A DNA stretch of 26,300 nucleotides from an uncultured Lachnospiraceae bacterium (GCA_934352055.1 CAKRJY010000017.1:1-26300), one strand, 5' to 3'. Positions 7,845 through 17,638 are shown, numbered from the stretch's first letter. Translations and numbers: made by a program. Notes: generated by a model from the letters alone, not told the origin.

Positions 7845-9095
7845 ATGAGAGAATTTAAGGATTTGAAAATTGCTGTGGCCGGAACTGGCTACGTAGGTCT
7901 TTCCATTGCGACGCTGTTGAGCCAGCACCATAAGGTAACTGCTGTGGATATCGTTCCTGAGAAAGTAGAACTGATTAACAATAAAAAATCACCGATTCAG
8001 GATGAGTACATTGAAAAGTATCTGGCAGAGAAAGAACTGGATTTGACCGCAACTCTGGATGCTAAAGAAGCATACTCAGATGCTGATTTTGTGGTGATTG
8101 CGGCTCCTACAAATTACGATAGCAAGAAGAATTTTTTTGACACTTCTGCGGTTGAAGCAGTTATCAAGCTGGTCATCGAGTATAACCCGGAAGCCATCAT
8201 GGTTATCAAGTCTACGATTCCTGTTGGCTTCACCGCGAGCGTCCGTGAGAAGTATCACTGCGACAACATCATTTTTAGCCCGGAATTTCTGCGTGAGAGC
8301 AAGGCTCTGTACGACAACCTTTATCCTTCCCGTATCATTGTCGGTACCGATGTGGAGAATGCTCGTCTGGTGAAGGCGGCACACACTTTTGCGGAGCTCC
8401 TGCAGGAAGGCGCAATCAAGGAGAATATCGATACACTGTTCATGGGTTTTACCGAGGCGGAGGCTGTTAAACTGTTCGCCAACACCTATCTGGCACTGCG
8501 TGTCAGCTACTTCAACGAACTGGATACCTATGCTGAGATGAAGGGGCTGAACACTCAGCAGATCATCAATGGTGTTTGCCTTGATCCTCGTATTGGCACT
8601 CATTATAATAATCCATCCTTCGGCTACGGTGGCTACTGCCTGCCCAAGGACACCAAGCAGCTGCTGGCAAACTATGCAGATGTGCCGGAAAACCTGATTG
8701 AAGCAATCGTGGAAAGTAATAGAACAAGAAAAGACTTCATTGCTGACAAAGTTCTTGAGATTGCTGGTGCCTATGGAGCAAACGATAGTTGGGATGAGAG
8801 CAAGGAAAAAGAAACAGTGGTCGGTGTATATCGCTTAACCATGAAGAGCAACAGCGACAATTTCCGCCAGAGCTCAATCCAAGGTGTCATGAAGCGTATC
8901 AAAGCTAAGGGTGCAACGGTCATCATTTATGAGCCGACCTTGAAGGACGGGGATACATTCTTTGGTAGCCGTGTTGTTAATGATTTAGAGGAGTTCAAAA
9001 AACAGAGCCAGGCTATCATCGCAAACCGCTATGACAGGTGTTTGGATGATGTGAAGGATAAGGTTTACACGAGAGATATTTTCCAGAGAGACTAA
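7845..9095 (+). CDS. ugd: UDP-glucose 6-dehydrogenase
   Basis: Four-electron dehydrogenase converting UDP-glucose to UDP-glucuronate with two NAD+, a standard capsule precursor step. All three domains are evident in 416 residues: the N-terminal Rossmann domain with GTGYVG at residues 13-18, the central domain with STIPVGFT and FSPEFLRESKALYDN, and the substrate segment FGYGGYCLPKDTK with catalytic Cys265. The C-terminal UDP-binding domain follows (MKSNSDNFRQSS). The length is near that of the Streptococcus HasB/Cap3A type. The ribosome site is AGAGGAGAAAATAATC before ATG 7845. It feeds the UDP-glucuronate 4-epimerase of this operon. UDP-ManNAc dehydrogenase is an alternative subfamily, but the short form and the neighbours favour UDP-glucose. 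Confidence 0.93.
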   Translation: MREFKDLKIAVAGTGYVGLSIATLLSQHHKVTAVDIVPEKVELINNKKSPIQDEYIEKYLAEKELDLTATLDAKEAYSDADFVVIAAPTNYDSKKNFFDTSAVEAVIKLVIEYNPEAIMVIKSTIPVGFTASVREKYHCDNIIFSPEFLRESKALYDNLYPSRIIVGTDVENARLVKAAHTFAELLQEGAIKENIDTLFMGFTEAEAVKLFANTYLALRVSYFNELDTYAEMKGLNTQQIINGVCLDPRIGTHYNNPSFGYGGYCLPKDTKQLLANYADVPENLIEAIVESNRTRKDFIADKVLEIAGAYGANDSWDESKEKETVVGVYRLTMKSNSDNFRQSSIQGVMKRIKAKGATVIIYEPTLKDGDTFFGSRVVNDLEEFKKQSQAIIANRYDRCLDDVKDKVYTRDIFQRD

Positions 9096-9126
9096 GGCAA
9101 AGTAATTTCTTGTGAAGGATGCAGAG

Positions 9127-10275
9127 ATGAAGATACTGATTATTCGAAACTACCCGTCTTATATGGCGGTTAAGAACAATACATATAATATTCAAGAAGT
9201 TGGTTTGGCAAAGGCGTTAGTACGAAAAGGACACATTTGTGATATCGTTTTTTGGACAGATAAGAAAGAAGAAACAATAACGATACCGGTAGATGATGTC
9301 GGGAGCATTCATGTCTTTTATAGACATGGAATGACAATGCTAAAAAATACGGTATATAGAAATTGTGAAGATTTGTTTGAACAGTATGATGTCCTTCAAC
9401 CGTGTGAATACAATCAGATGCAAGCGTGGATTTTAGCAAAAAAGTATCCTGAAAAAACTGTGATTTATCACGGCCCTTATTTTAGTACATTCAATAAACG
9501 TTACAACTTGATGTGTAAAGTGTTCGATTTGATTTTTCTTAAACGATATATTAAGCAACAGACCTCCTTTATTGTTAAAAGTGAAATGGCAAAGGAATTT
9601 CTGGTAAGCAAAGGGATATCTTCACAAAATGTTAAAGTGGTAGGCGTTGGTATTGATGCTCAGATGCTGTCAAATGACAGAAAGAATTGTTCAGAACCAC
9701 TGTATCGGGCAATGATTGATGACCATAGTAGTATGAAGCTGCTTTACATTGGACGATTTGAAGAGCGTAGAGACATTCCTTTTATAATTGATGTATTCCA
9801 AAAAGTTCTTGAGAAAAATGTGGACGCACGGCTGTACATGATTGGAACAGGAGATCCGGAGTATATAAAAAAAGCTTTTCTTTATATGGAGAACGCTGGA
9901 GTTCGAGATAAGGTGATTTGGCAGGAAAAGATGGAGCAGAAATATCTTTCTTGTATATACCAACATGCAGACTTTTTCTTGTTGCCAACGGAGTATGAGA
10001 TTTTTGGAATGGTTCTTTTAGAGGCAATGTATTACGGAAATATCGTACTAACAACTCGAAATGGCGGTTCCAGCACATTAATTGAGCGCGAAGAAAATGG
10101 ATTTGTTTTTGAAAAAAAAGATGCTTTACAGTGGGCAAATACAATTTTGAATGTTACGGAAGAAAAGAAAAAATTAATCCAAAAGGGTGCGGAAGAAACA
10201 ATTTCAAATGGGTTTACATGGGATAAACTTTCAGAGGAGTTTCTAAATGTGTATAGAAAAAAATTGGAGAGATGA
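9127..10275 (+). CDS. GT4-family glycosyltransferase
   Basis: GT-B glycosyltransferase of 382 residues, probably adding one sugar to the lipid-linked repeat unit in the cytoplasm. The N-terminal acceptor domain starts MKILIIRNYPSYM. The C-terminal donor domain has LLYIGRFEERRDIPF, YMIGTGDP, and the EIFGMVLLEAMYYG segment with the EX7E acidic pair. I chose ATG 9127, which has AAGGA at 9115-9119; an in-frame GTG at 9112 sits before this site. This is the first gene of the AT-rich part of the locus: base composition drops sharply right after the ugd stop at 9095. It overlaps no other gene once the next start is placed at 10289. The sugar transferred is unknown. Confidence 0.88.
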   Translation: MKILIIRNYPSYMAVKNNTYNIQEVGLAKALVRKGHICDIVFWTDKKEETITIPVDDVGSIHVFYRHGMTMLKNTVYRNCEDLFEQYDVLQPCEYNQMQAWILAKKYPEKTVIYHGPYFSTFNKRYNLMCKVFDLIFLKRYIKQQTSFIVKSEMAKEFLVSKGISSQNVKVVGVGIDAQMLSNDRKNCSEPLYRAMIDDHSSMKLLYIGRFEERRDIPFIIDVFQKVLEKNVDARLYMIGTGDPEYIKKAFLYMENAGVRDKVIWQEKMEQKYLSCIYQHADFFLLPTEYEIFGMVLLEAMYYGNIVLTTRNGGSSTLIEREENGFVFEKKDALQWANTILNVTEEKKKLIQKGAEETISNGFTWDKLSEEFLNVYRKKLER

Positions 10276-10288
10276 GAGTGGAAAGAAT

Positions 10289-11371
10289 ATGAAAGAAGTT
10301 ATTATTGCTACCGGTACGCTTGGAGGAGGAGGAGCAGAGAGAGTTTTTTTAAATATTGCAAATGAAATGGCTGAACGCGGAATCCGTGTTAGAGTTCTTG
10401 TCACAGGTTCACGACCTGCGCAGAGCTATCCTCTAGCAGAAGGTATTGCAGTAGATAAAATTGCATCTAAGAAAAAAAACAAGGCGCTGAAAATATTTGA
10501 TAAATATCTTCAGTTCAGAGAGTATTTTAAACACCATGAGAATAGTACGGTGATATCTTTTTTTCCTGATGTAAGTGCCTATTGTGTTCTGGCATCTGTT
10601 GGATTGCATAATAGAAATATTGTGTCAGAACGTAATGATCCAAACATAATTCCAAGAAAAAAATTCATGAAAAAAATCCGTAATACTGCATTTAGATATG
10701 CAGATTGCTGTGTGTTTCAAACCAGTGATGCAAAGAATTATTTTCCAAAGAGTGTACAAGAAAAAGGTATCATAATTGCAAATCCAATCAGTTCTGAAAA
10801 ACTACCAGATCCTTGTGATTTAGGTGATCGAGAAAAACTTGTTTTAGCTGTTGGCCGTATTGTTCCGCAGAAAAATTTTTTGATGTTAATTAAGGCCTGG
10901 GAATTAATTGAAAATAAGTTCCCAGAATATGTGCTACATATTTACGGAGATAAAACATATAGAGATGGTGTGTTTGCTGAAGAACTTCAATTGTATATTG
11001 ACAATCATAAATTACGGGGGAGAGTTTCTCTAAAGGGCTTTTCTAACAATATTTATGCAGTTATGAATCGTGCAGCGTTGTATGTTTCTTCTTCTGATTT
11101 TGAGGGTATGTCTAATACGATGCTGGAGGCAATGGCAATGGGAGTTCCGACAATTGCGACAGACTGTCCTATCGGAGGAGCGAAAGCAGTAATCCAAGAT
11201 GGTAAAAATGGAATTTTGGTTCCAGTAGGTGATGTGAAACATATGGCAGCAGCAATAGAGAAGCTTCTTAGCAATCCAGAAGAATGTAAAGAATTATCCA
11301 CTGAAGCCAAGAAGGTGCGCGTTAATATGTCAATTCAAAAGGTGTGTGATGACTGGATTAAGCTGCTCTAA
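10289..11371 (+). CDS. GT4-family glycosyltransferase
   Basis: GT-B glycosyltransferase of 360 residues. The N-terminus has the glycine-rich loop TLGGGGAERVFLNIANEM found in GT4 enzymes such as PglA-type N-acetylgalactosaminyl- and galactosyltransferases. The donor site is SSSDFEGMSNTMLEAMAMG (EX7E), followed by DGKNGILVP. I chose ATG 10289 with GTGGAAAG upstream; the longer form from ATG 10247 would overlap the previous gene by 29 bases. Strongly AT-rich codon use matches its neighbours. The gene ends 2 bases before an alternative TTG start of the following pyruvyl transferase. Donor sugar unknown. Confidence 0.88.
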   Translation: MKEVIIATGTLGGGGAERVFLNIANEMAERGIRVRVLVTGSRPAQSYPLAEGIAVDKIASKKKNKALKIFDKYLQFREYFKHHENSTVISFFPDVSAYCVLASVGLHNRNIVSERNDPNIIPRKKFMKKIRNTAFRYADCCVFQTSDAKNYFPKSVQEKGIIIANPISSEKLPDPCDLGDREKLVLAVGRIVPQKNFLMLIKAWELIENKFPEYVLHIYGDKTYRDGVFAEELQLYIDNHKLRGRVSLKGFSNNIYAVMNRAALYVSSSDFEGMSNTMLEAMAMGVPTIATDCPIGGAKAVIQDGKNGILVPVGDVKHMAAAIEKLLSNPEECKELSTEAKKVRVNMSIQKVCDDWIKLL

Positions 11372-11418
11372 TTTTGAATAGAAAGGAGTACGCATTACTC
11401 AATGCGCGTGGTATAAAG

Positions 11419-12570
11419 ATGAAACGAGTGATTATTTCAGGCGGTAATTTTGTAAATAAAGGCGCTGAAGCAATGCTATATGTGACTGCAAATGAGTGCT
11501 TTACTCGATTTGATGGGTGCATTTGCAGTGTGCAGTTAGCAGAAGGTTTTTTCGAAATAAGGTCATTGGAAGATTTGAATCGATTAGCTAATAGCAGTGT
11601 TAAGAAAATGCAATCTGGCGGCAAAATGAAAAAACTCATAGCAATGTTGGAAGAATACAAACGAGCAGATCTGATGCTGGATATCAGCGGATATGAACTG
11701 TGTTCAAAGTTGGGAAATTATCCGACGCTGCGCTACCTTTTTAAAATAGCACTGTGTAAATGGACTAAAACAGAAGCAGCTCTTATGCCACAATCGTTTG
11801 GTCCCTTTAGTTATGACGGAAAAATTAAATATATTATTCGGCTTTTGATAAGGAAGTATTTAAAATACCCATTAGTTTGTTTCGCTAGAGAGAAAAAAAG
11901 TGCGGAAGATTTGAAAAAAATTGCACCAAAAGCTAATGTGCAGATATCATCGGATCTTGTCTTACAAAATTCTCGGATTTTCGAAGCGGCTAAAGATTTT
12001 TTCCAAGATAGTAATATCAAGATTAAAAATGAAAGCGTTGGGCTCGTTGTAAATAGACGTCTATATGAACAGTATGATCACGACCGCATATTGTCGAAAT
12101 ATATAGTTATTGTGAACACGATACTAGAAAAAAAGAAGAATGTATATCTATTATGTCATGCTACCGATGATTTGAATATTTGTAACGAGATTAAGAAAGA
12201 GTTTAAGAATGAGCATAGAGTTGTTATATTGAATGAGGTGCTTTCTTGTTTTGCTTTTGAATCACTGGTAAAAAATTTTGACTATATAGTTGCTGCAAGA
12301 TATCACTCTATTGTACATTCCTATAAGGAGTGTATCCCTTGTGTTGCATTGGGGTGGGCAGTTAAATATCAAGAGTTATTAGGTCTTATGGGACAAAGTA
12401 AATATGTTCTTGATGTTGGGGACGTAAGCGACATCGTAATAATTGAAACACTTGAAAGAATGGATAAAAATCATAAAGTGGAAGAAGAAACAATCAGGCA
12501 GAACTTGAATAAAGTGCAGAAGGAAAATTGCTTTGATGAATTGGAAAGGCGATTGAGGAAGAAAAAATGA
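11419..12570 (+). CDS. Polysaccharide pyruvyl transferase-family protein 1
   Basis: Member of the polysaccharide pyruvyl transferase family (CsaB/WcaK-like), 383 residues. It starts KRVIISGGNFVNKGAEAML, the family's first loop, has LMPQSFGPFSY in the middle and the conserved CFAREKKS and AARYHSIVHSY segments, the latter with the basic Arg-Tyr-His typical of the family. Characterised members transfer a pyruvyl ketal from phosphoenolpyruvate to a sugar. The start is uncertain. ATG 11419 gives a family-like N-terminus but has a weak ribosome site, and the alternative TTG 11374 would add 15 residues. An AGGAG at 11384-11388 lies between them. The stop overlaps the next start by ATGA, so translation is coupled to the FrhB-like protein. 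Confidence 0.82.
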   Translation: MKRVIISGGNFVNKGAEAMLYVTANECFTRFDGCICSVQLAEGFFEIRSLEDLNRLANSSVKKMQSGGKMKKLIAMLEEYKRADLMLDISGYELCSKLGNYPTLRYLFKIALCKWTKTEAALMPQSFGPFSYDGKIKYIIRLLIRKYLKYPLVCFAREKKSAEDLKKIAPKANVQISSDLVLQNSRIFEAAKDFFQDSNIKIKNESVGLVVNRRLYEQYDHDRILSKYIVIVNTILEKKKNVYLLCHATDDLNICNEIKKEFKNEHRVVILNEVLSCFAFESLVKNFDYIVAARYHSIVHSYKECIPCVALGWAVKYQELLGLMGQSKYVLDVGDVSDIVIIETLERMDKNHKVEEETIRQNLNKVQKENCFDELERRLRKKK

Positions 12571-13778
12571 GTAAAAGTATACAGCAAGTTGTTAATAGTG
12601 GACAATGCTGTTCATGTGGAATTTGTACTGGCGTTTGCCCTAAATCGGCAATTTCATTGGAAATGAAAAAAGGAATACCGACACCAAGAATACATGAAGA
12701 AAATTGCATTCAATGTGGTCTTTGTGTTGATGTTTGCCCGGGTAAATCAGGCATAGATGAAGAGGTATCTCTAAAATCAAATGAGGTGAAAACATATTGT
12801 ATAGGCGATTATAAAGCCACAGAGATATGTCATACCACTAATGAGGTGTTGTTAAAAAAAGCGACATCTGGTGGAGTTATTTCAAGTATAATTTCCACAC
12901 TACTCAGAGAAAAAAGTGTTTATGGATATGTAGCTGCCTTTGTTGTAAAGTCGAATAATTTTGAAACAATGGTCAAGACTGAAATATGCAAAGAATCTGA
13001 ACAAGTAACAGGAAGTGAGAAATCTAGGTACATATCAGTTTCTCAAGAGGACGTTGTGCGATATATGCTTGCACATAGAGAAGAGAAGATAATTATTACG
13101 GGAACAAGTTGTGCAATTCAAGGAATATCTAATGTTATTCGAAAATTTCATTTAAAACGTGAAAATTATCTACTAATTGGTCTGTTTTGCGATAAACTAA
13201 TGACCTATCATGTGTGGGACTATTTTAATAGCATTCATGATAACGAAGGAATTCTTACTGAATTGTATTTTAGAGATAAAGAAAAAAATGGGTGGCCCGG
13301 GGATTTAAAGCTGGTGCAGAAGAATACAACAGTAGTTTTACCAAAGAAAATGCGATCTCAGGTTAAGGATTTCTTTTGCCATCCGAGATGTATCTATTGT
13401 ATTGATAAACTGAACCGCTATGCAGATATTTCAGTTGGAGATAATTACACAGGTGAAAATACTTACCCAATGGGAAGCAGCTGTGTAATTATTAGAAGTG
13501 ATTGTGGAATGAAAGCATATCAATCAATAAAAGATACATGTGTCACCTATAATACAAGTATAAAAAAAATAGTTGATAGTCAAGAAGTCTTGAAAAGATT
13601 GGAGAATTATCGTTTCACAAGATTTAAATTCTCTAAGGAAAAATTTCAGAGTGCGAAGCTAGGACTTAAATATTATTACAAATTAATCAAAATAACGTTT
13701 GGAAATGAATTTTATGGAAAACAGAATGTAATAAAGTTTTTTATCAAACTTGAGGAAATAATTAAAAATGCATTTTGA
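12567..13778 (+). CDS. FrhB-like Fe-S/flavin protein with N-terminal 2x[4Fe-4S] ferredoxin domain (coenzyme F420 hydrogenase beta family)
   Basis: A 403-residue fusion. The N-terminal ferredoxin domain has two complete CX2CX2CX3CP motifs at C14-C17-C20-C24 and C47-C50-C53-C57. The rest matches the coenzyme F420 hydrogenase/dehydrogenase beta family: ATSGGVISSII, TGTSCAIQGI, GLFCDKLMTYHVW, and a Cys cluster FCHPRCIYCIDK followed by ISVGDNY. Archaeal FrhB binds FAD and uses F420. Gut Clostridia are not known to make F420, so another electron carrier such as ferredoxin is more likely. It starts in the stop codon of the pyruvyl transferase-family gene (ATGA overlap), so the two products are probably made together. 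Its role in glycan synthesis is undescribed as far as I know; reduction of a sugar or pyruvyl-type group is a guess. Confidence 0.85.
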   Translation: MSKSIQQVVNSGQCCSCGICTGVCPKSAISLEMKKGIPTPRIHEENCIQCGLCVDVCPGKSGIDEEVSLKSNEVKTYCIGDYKATEICHTTNEVLLKKATSGGVISSIISTLLREKSVYGYVAAFVVKSNNFETMVKTEICKESEQVTGSEKSRYISVSQEDVVRYMLAHREEKIIITGTSCAIQGISNVIRKFHLKRENYLLIGLFCDKLMTYHVWDYFNSIHDNEGILTELYFRDKEKNGWPGDLKLVQKNTTVVLPKKMRSQVKDFFCHPRCIYCIDKLNRYADISVGDNYTGENTYPMGSSCVIIRSDCGMKAYQSIKDTCVTYNTSIKKIVDSQEVLKRLENYRFTRFKFSKEKFQSAKLGLKYYYKLIKITFGNEFYGKQNVIKFFIKLEEIIKNAF

Positions 13779-14108
13779 AACTCAATTGAGAACTTGATTG
13801 TTTAGGGTAATATCACGGAATGTAAAGATTAAAAATGAAGAGCGTTTAGTCATTAATGTTCCGAAACTCCTGTGAATTTGCTCACGAGTAAATACTACAT
13901 CAAACTGTTAGATACAAGCTTGCTAATAAATAATATTATATCAATCCAAGCAAGTTGGTTGTTATTGGAGTCTAGCCCGATATGTTTCTTAATGGCAGAG
14001 GTGCCTTGGATGGCATTTATTGAAATAATAAAACTTAGATTATTGTACAAATATGAAAGCAGTGCAGACTTTCAATCTGAGCATAGGTTTTAGGAGTGAG
14101 ATTATATT
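13779..14108 (+). other. 330-base AT-rich gap with no supported gene
   Basis: This is the only sizable gap inside the AT-rich gene block. A 73-codon GTG-started frame at 13872-14093 has no ribosome site and no recognisable motif, and stops break the other frames. It could be a decayed gene or an insertion/deletion scar. The end of the gap holds TTTAGGAGTGAG, the ribosome site of the next gene. I see no convincing terminator or promoter. Confidence 0.5.
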
Positions 14109-15407
14109 ATGGAGAGAAATGGTTTAAAAATATCAAAAAATAGGTTACTACTAAATTTGATATTTACATATATTATTTCATTAGGAATTTGGGACTCTTT
14201 GACTAATATTTTTATCCCTAACAATATTAGAATCGTATTATGTAGCCTTTCTTTGTTTGTGCTGCTTTTTATGACTAAATGGACGGAAAGAATGTCTCCA
14301 TTGCCATGTGACATGTTATTTATTCTTTCTATTTTAGTTTACTGTATAAACAATTATTATATAGAGATAAATAATGGTTTTGGATATTTAAGATATTTCT
14401 TATTATTTGCATTGCTGTTTATTGGGAGAACAATCTATAATTTTCCCAATCGTATTGTAAAACTATATACCTACATGTCATTGATACATGTGTTTGCCAC
14501 TATATGGCTGAAATTTGATGCCTATTCGTATAAAAACATTATTGTCAAAATGTTCGATGCTAAGAGACAATCGTTGCTTTTAGCTCATTATGCACATGGA
14601 TGGATATCTGGACTAGCAAATCATTATTCGTCTAATGGAATGTACCTAGCGACTAGTATACTGCTATTGTTTTCGTACATATTATTTAGTGATTCAAATA
14701 GACGGAAAAAACAATTTAAGCTTTTGTTTTGCCTGGCATTTCTGGCCTTATTGTTTACAGGAAAACGTGCGCATATGATTTTTTCTGTAATGGCAATGCT
14801 ACTTGTCTATTATATTTATTCGGCAAATAAAAAGCACGGAAGATTTTTTAAAATTCTTACAATTGTAATTGGCGTTATAGGCTTCTTTTATATTGGATAT
14901 TCATTGTTTCCAAACCTGTTTTCATTTATAGGTAGATTTTATGAGACAGCAGAGGATGGAGATGTAACACAGGGTAGATTAACAACATGGACTGCTGTTA
15001 TGAGCGTATTTAGAACAAGCCCTCTCTTTGGAATTGGATGGATGCGGTTTAGCACATTAGCAGAAGGCTTTGGCGTTACGTCAAACGCACATAATGTTTA
15101 TATTCAATTATTATGTGAAACCGGAATTGTTGGCTTCACTGTCTTTGTTGCTATGTTTGTTAGCATGTTTGCAATATCAGTGTACCTGTTTTCTAAAATG
15201 AGAACTGGTCGATTTGAGTTGCCAGATGAAGAGCAAAAAAATATGGCATTTTCAATTGGCATGCAATTGTTCTTCTTGTTATATTGTTTTTCTGGAAATC
15301 CATTATATGATGCACCTATGTTTGTGCCATATTTTCTTTCTTTAGGAATAACGACATATTATTGGTGCTTAGTGCGAACATTGAATAATACGGAGGATAT
15401 AACATGA
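14109..15407 (+). CDS. O-antigen ligase/Wzy-like polysaccharide polymerase
   Basis: Polytopic membrane protein of 432 residues with about eleven hydrophobic helices. The C-terminal periplasmic-type loop carries the Wzy_C/O-antigen-ligase hallmark: TQGRLTTWTAVMSVFRTSPL, then FGIGWMRF and NAHNVYIQLLCETGIVGF. In Wzx/Wzy-dependent loci such a protein joins repeat units on the outer face of the membrane, which fits a Gram-positive capsule locus with one flippase. It starts at ATG 14109 after AGGAGTGAG and overlaps the next glycosyltransferase by 4 bases (ATGA). The N-terminal half is poorly conserved, as usual for polymerases. Linkage cannot be predicted. Confidence 0.87.
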   Translation: MERNGLKISKNRLLLNLIFTYIISLGIWDSLTNIFIPNNIRIVLCSLSLFVLLFMTKWTERMSPLPCDMLFILSILVYCINNYYIEINNGFGYLRYFLLFALLFIGRTIYNFPNRIVKLYTYMSLIHVFATIWLKFDAYSYKNIIVKMFDAKRQSLLLAHYAHGWISGLANHYSSNGMYLATSILLLFSYILFSDSNRRKKQFKLLFCLAFLALLFTGKRAHMIFSVMAMLLVYYIYSANKKHGRFFKILTIVIGVIGFFYIGYSLFPNLFSFIGRFYETAEDGDVTQGRLTTWTAVMSVFRTSPLFGIGWMRFSTLAEGFGVTSNAHNVYIQLLCETGIVGFTVFVAMFVSMFAISVYLFSKMRTGRFELPDEEQKNMAFSIGMQLFFLLYCFSGNPLYDAPMFVPYFLSLGITTYYWCLVRTLNNTEDIT

Positions 15408-16609
15408 AGATCTGTTTTTTAAGTTTGAATCTCTTTATGCATGGAGGAATACAGAGGATTATTCCGAATATTATTAATGGGATGACAAAAGAACATGAAA
15501 TAACAATTGTAATGCCATATTCTAATAAAGATGATAATATTTTTGGGTTAAATAATGAAATTAAGATAAAAAATTTAAATGACTTCCCGAGACATAACAA
15601 GTATACATTGATAGGAGCATTTTCTTTAGCTGTTTGGAAAATAAATAAAAGAATCGGAATTCTTAACAATGAAATTGGTGCAGATATATTGTTGAAAACG
15701 TTATATGCAACGAAGCAAAAGAAAGGATTAATTCAATATTTTAATGATAATTCTTTTGATATAATTATTGCATTGACCGATTATTATTCGCTGCTTCTTG
15801 CAATGATAGCGCCAGAATTAAAAGCAAAAACTATTGGATGGCAGCATAACACTTATGAAAGCTATTTTTTGATGAAAAATCGAAATAGTTATGGGCAGGA
15901 AGTGCTGTTTAAAAAGATGATGAAGAATCTGAACCATCTTATAGTTCTGACAGATGCAGACAAAGTTAAATTTTCAGAGAGTTTTGGGGTTGAAACAAGT
16001 ACATTATATAATCCGGTTTCATTTGATGTTTATAATAAAGAGCCTCGAAAAGAAAATCCGCTTATTTTTGTTGGAAGAATATATCGGTATCAGAAGGGAA
16101 TAGACTATTTAATAGATATTGTAGATGAAATAAGAAAAAAAAAGGAAAATGTTAAAATCGTTTTGGTGGGAGATGGTCCTGACAAAAAGAACTTGGAAGA
16201 AAATGTAGAGAAAAGAAATCTTCAAGATTGCATAAAGTTTGTTGGAATGTCATCAGATGTGACGGAATACTATAAAAAAGCATCCGTGTTTTTGCATACA
16301 TCAAGATATGAGGGGTTTGGCGTTGTTCTTGTTGAGGCTATGGCGTTTGGTATTCCTGTTGTTGCATTTCATAATAATGGACCAGATGAAATAATTTCGA
16401 ACGGAAAAAACGGCTTCTTGATAGAAAAGTATGATATTACTTCGTTTGCAGAGCAGGTGATTAATCTGTTAGAGGACGATGGTCTATACCGATATATATC
16501 TTTAAATGCGAAAAAAAGAGCAGAGGATTTTTTACCGAAGAAGGTAACTGAAAGATTTGAAGAAATACTAACGAAAGTTTTGCTAGAAGAGGGAGTTGAG
16601 ATGCAATGA
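15404..16609 (+). CDS. GT4-family glycosyltransferase
   Basis: GT-B glycosyltransferase of 401 residues. The N-terminal domain begins MKICFLSLNLFMHGGIQRI with the glycine loop of GT4 members. The C-terminal half has LIFVGRIYRYQKGIDYLI, KIVLVGDGPDKK and the donor pair SRYEGFGVVLVEAMAFG (EX7E), then DEIISNGKNGFLIE. It overlaps the polymerase before it and the pyruvyl transferase-family gene after it by 4 bases each, so the three are translationally coupled. An A9 run at 16135-16143 is in frame but sits in an A-rich context. Confidence 0.88.
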   Translation: MKICFLSLNLFMHGGIQRIIPNIINGMTKEHEITIVMPYSNKDDNIFGLNNEIKIKNLNDFPRHNKYTLIGAFSLAVWKINKRIGILNNEIGADILLKTLYATKQKKGLIQYFNDNSFDIIIALTDYYSLLLAMIAPELKAKTIGWQHNTYESYFLMKNRNSYGQEVLFKKMMKNLNHLIVLTDADKVKFSESFGVETSTLYNPVSFDVYNKEPRKENPLIFVGRIYRYQKGIDYLIDIVDEIRKKKENVKIVLVGDGPDKKNLEENVEKRNLQDCIKFVGMSSDVTEYYKKASVFLHTSRYEGFGVVLVEAMAFGIPVVAFHNNGPDEIISNGKNGFLIEKYDITSFAEQVINLLEDDGLYRYISLNAKKRAEDFLPKKVTERFEEILTKVLLEEGVEMQ

Positions 16610-17625
16610 GCATAGGAATTGTGACATACTATAATGCTATTAACGAGGGCGCATTTTTACAGGCATATTGTTTGAAGAATTTCATCGAGAGTTGTAGCAC
16701 TTCTAAAGTGTATTTTGTTCCTAATAAAAGTGCGGACATTTTTAGCATACAAAAGAAGCAACTTCTGCAAACAAAGAATCCAAGATTGTTTTGGATGAAT
16801 TTGAATAGGGTTATAGCCAATCGAGAAGCTCAAAAAGCATATTTACCAATTGGGACTATCAACAAAAACTATGATATTGTAGTTGTTGGTAGTGATGAAA
16901 TGTGGAATGAAAAAAATAAGGCTTTTAATAAATATAACACTGCAGCATCGGTAAATGCAGGAACAAGAATATCCTATGCGGTGAGTATGGGGAATTTTGA
17001 TGAAACTCTTTCCCGCGATAGTATAAAAGAAATTTCTAAATTTGTAGCAATCTCAGTTCGAGACTTAAATTCAAAGAAGATTTTAGAAGCAGCTGGGTTT
17101 ACAAATGTGTCTGTTCATTTAGATCCAGTATTTTTATATCAGATACCATCTCAATTACCTAAAATCCGGAAAAGTTTTATAATGATATACGGCTCGATTT
17201 CTAATGAAACAACGGTAAGAAAGATAAAGGAATATGCACATAGAAATGGCTTTGTAACACTGTCGGTTGACATTTATAATAAATGGTGTGATGTAAACGT
17301 TGCTGCAAAAAATCCATTTCAATTTGTTGGTTATATAGACAAAGCAAACTTGATAATAACAAATATGTTCCATGGAACAATGTTATCTGTTGTACGTAAT
17401 AAATCGTTTATTTCAATTCAAACGGAAAGACGAAAAAAGAAAATAGAATATGCATCAAAGAAATTAATGTTTACAGAAAGATGTGTTGATGAACAGTTTG
17501 ATTGGGATATTGAAGATGTATTAAAAAATAAACTTGATTTTCAAATAATAAATAGTGTTATAGAGCAAGAAAAATGTTTTGTAAGAGAATATTTTGCGAG
17601 AATACTATTGAACAAGAGAGAATGA
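16606..17625 (+). CDS. Polysaccharide pyruvyl transferase-family protein 2
   Basis: Second pyruvyl transferase-family protein, 339 residues. It begins IGIVTYYNAINEGAFLQAY, a variant of the family's first loop, and has VVGSDEMWNEKN, AISVRDLNSKKIL, HLDPVFLY and NLIITNMFHGTMLSVV, in the order seen across the family. These features place it with the bacterial DxSDEMWN-type members common in capsule loci rather than with the first copy here, so the two are not recent duplicates. It overlaps the preceding glycosyltransferase by 4 bases and is followed after 13 bases by a FrhB-like gene, repeating the pairing seen at 11419-13778. Actual pyruvyl transfer is inferred from family only. Confidence 0.85.
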   Translation: MSIGIVTYYNAINEGAFLQAYCLKNFIESCSTSKVYFVPNKSADIFSIQKKQLLQTKNPRLFWMNLNRVIANREAQKAYLPIGTINKNYDIVVVGSDEMWNEKNKAFNKYNTAASVNAGTRISYAVSMGNFDETLSRDSIKEISKFVAISVRDLNSKKILEAAGFTNVSVHLDPVFLYQIPSQLPKIRKSFIMIYGSISNETTVRKIKEYAHRNGFVTLSVDIYNKWCDVNVAAKNPFQFVGYIDKANLIITNMFHGTMLSVVRNKSFISIQTERRKKKIEYASKKLMFTERCVDEQFDWDIEDVLKNKLDFQIINSVIEQEKCFVREYFARILLNKRE

Positions 17626-17638
17626 AAGGAAGTTTGGT

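Noticed and set aside
13872..14093. 73-codon GTG-started frame in the gap before the polymerase
   Set aside because: No ribosome site, no domain, and lies in a region without neighbours that would explain it.
16135..16143. A9 run in a glycosyltransferase gene as a phase-variation tract
   Set aside because: The gene is very A-rich and similar runs are expected by chance; G tracts are much stronger evidence.
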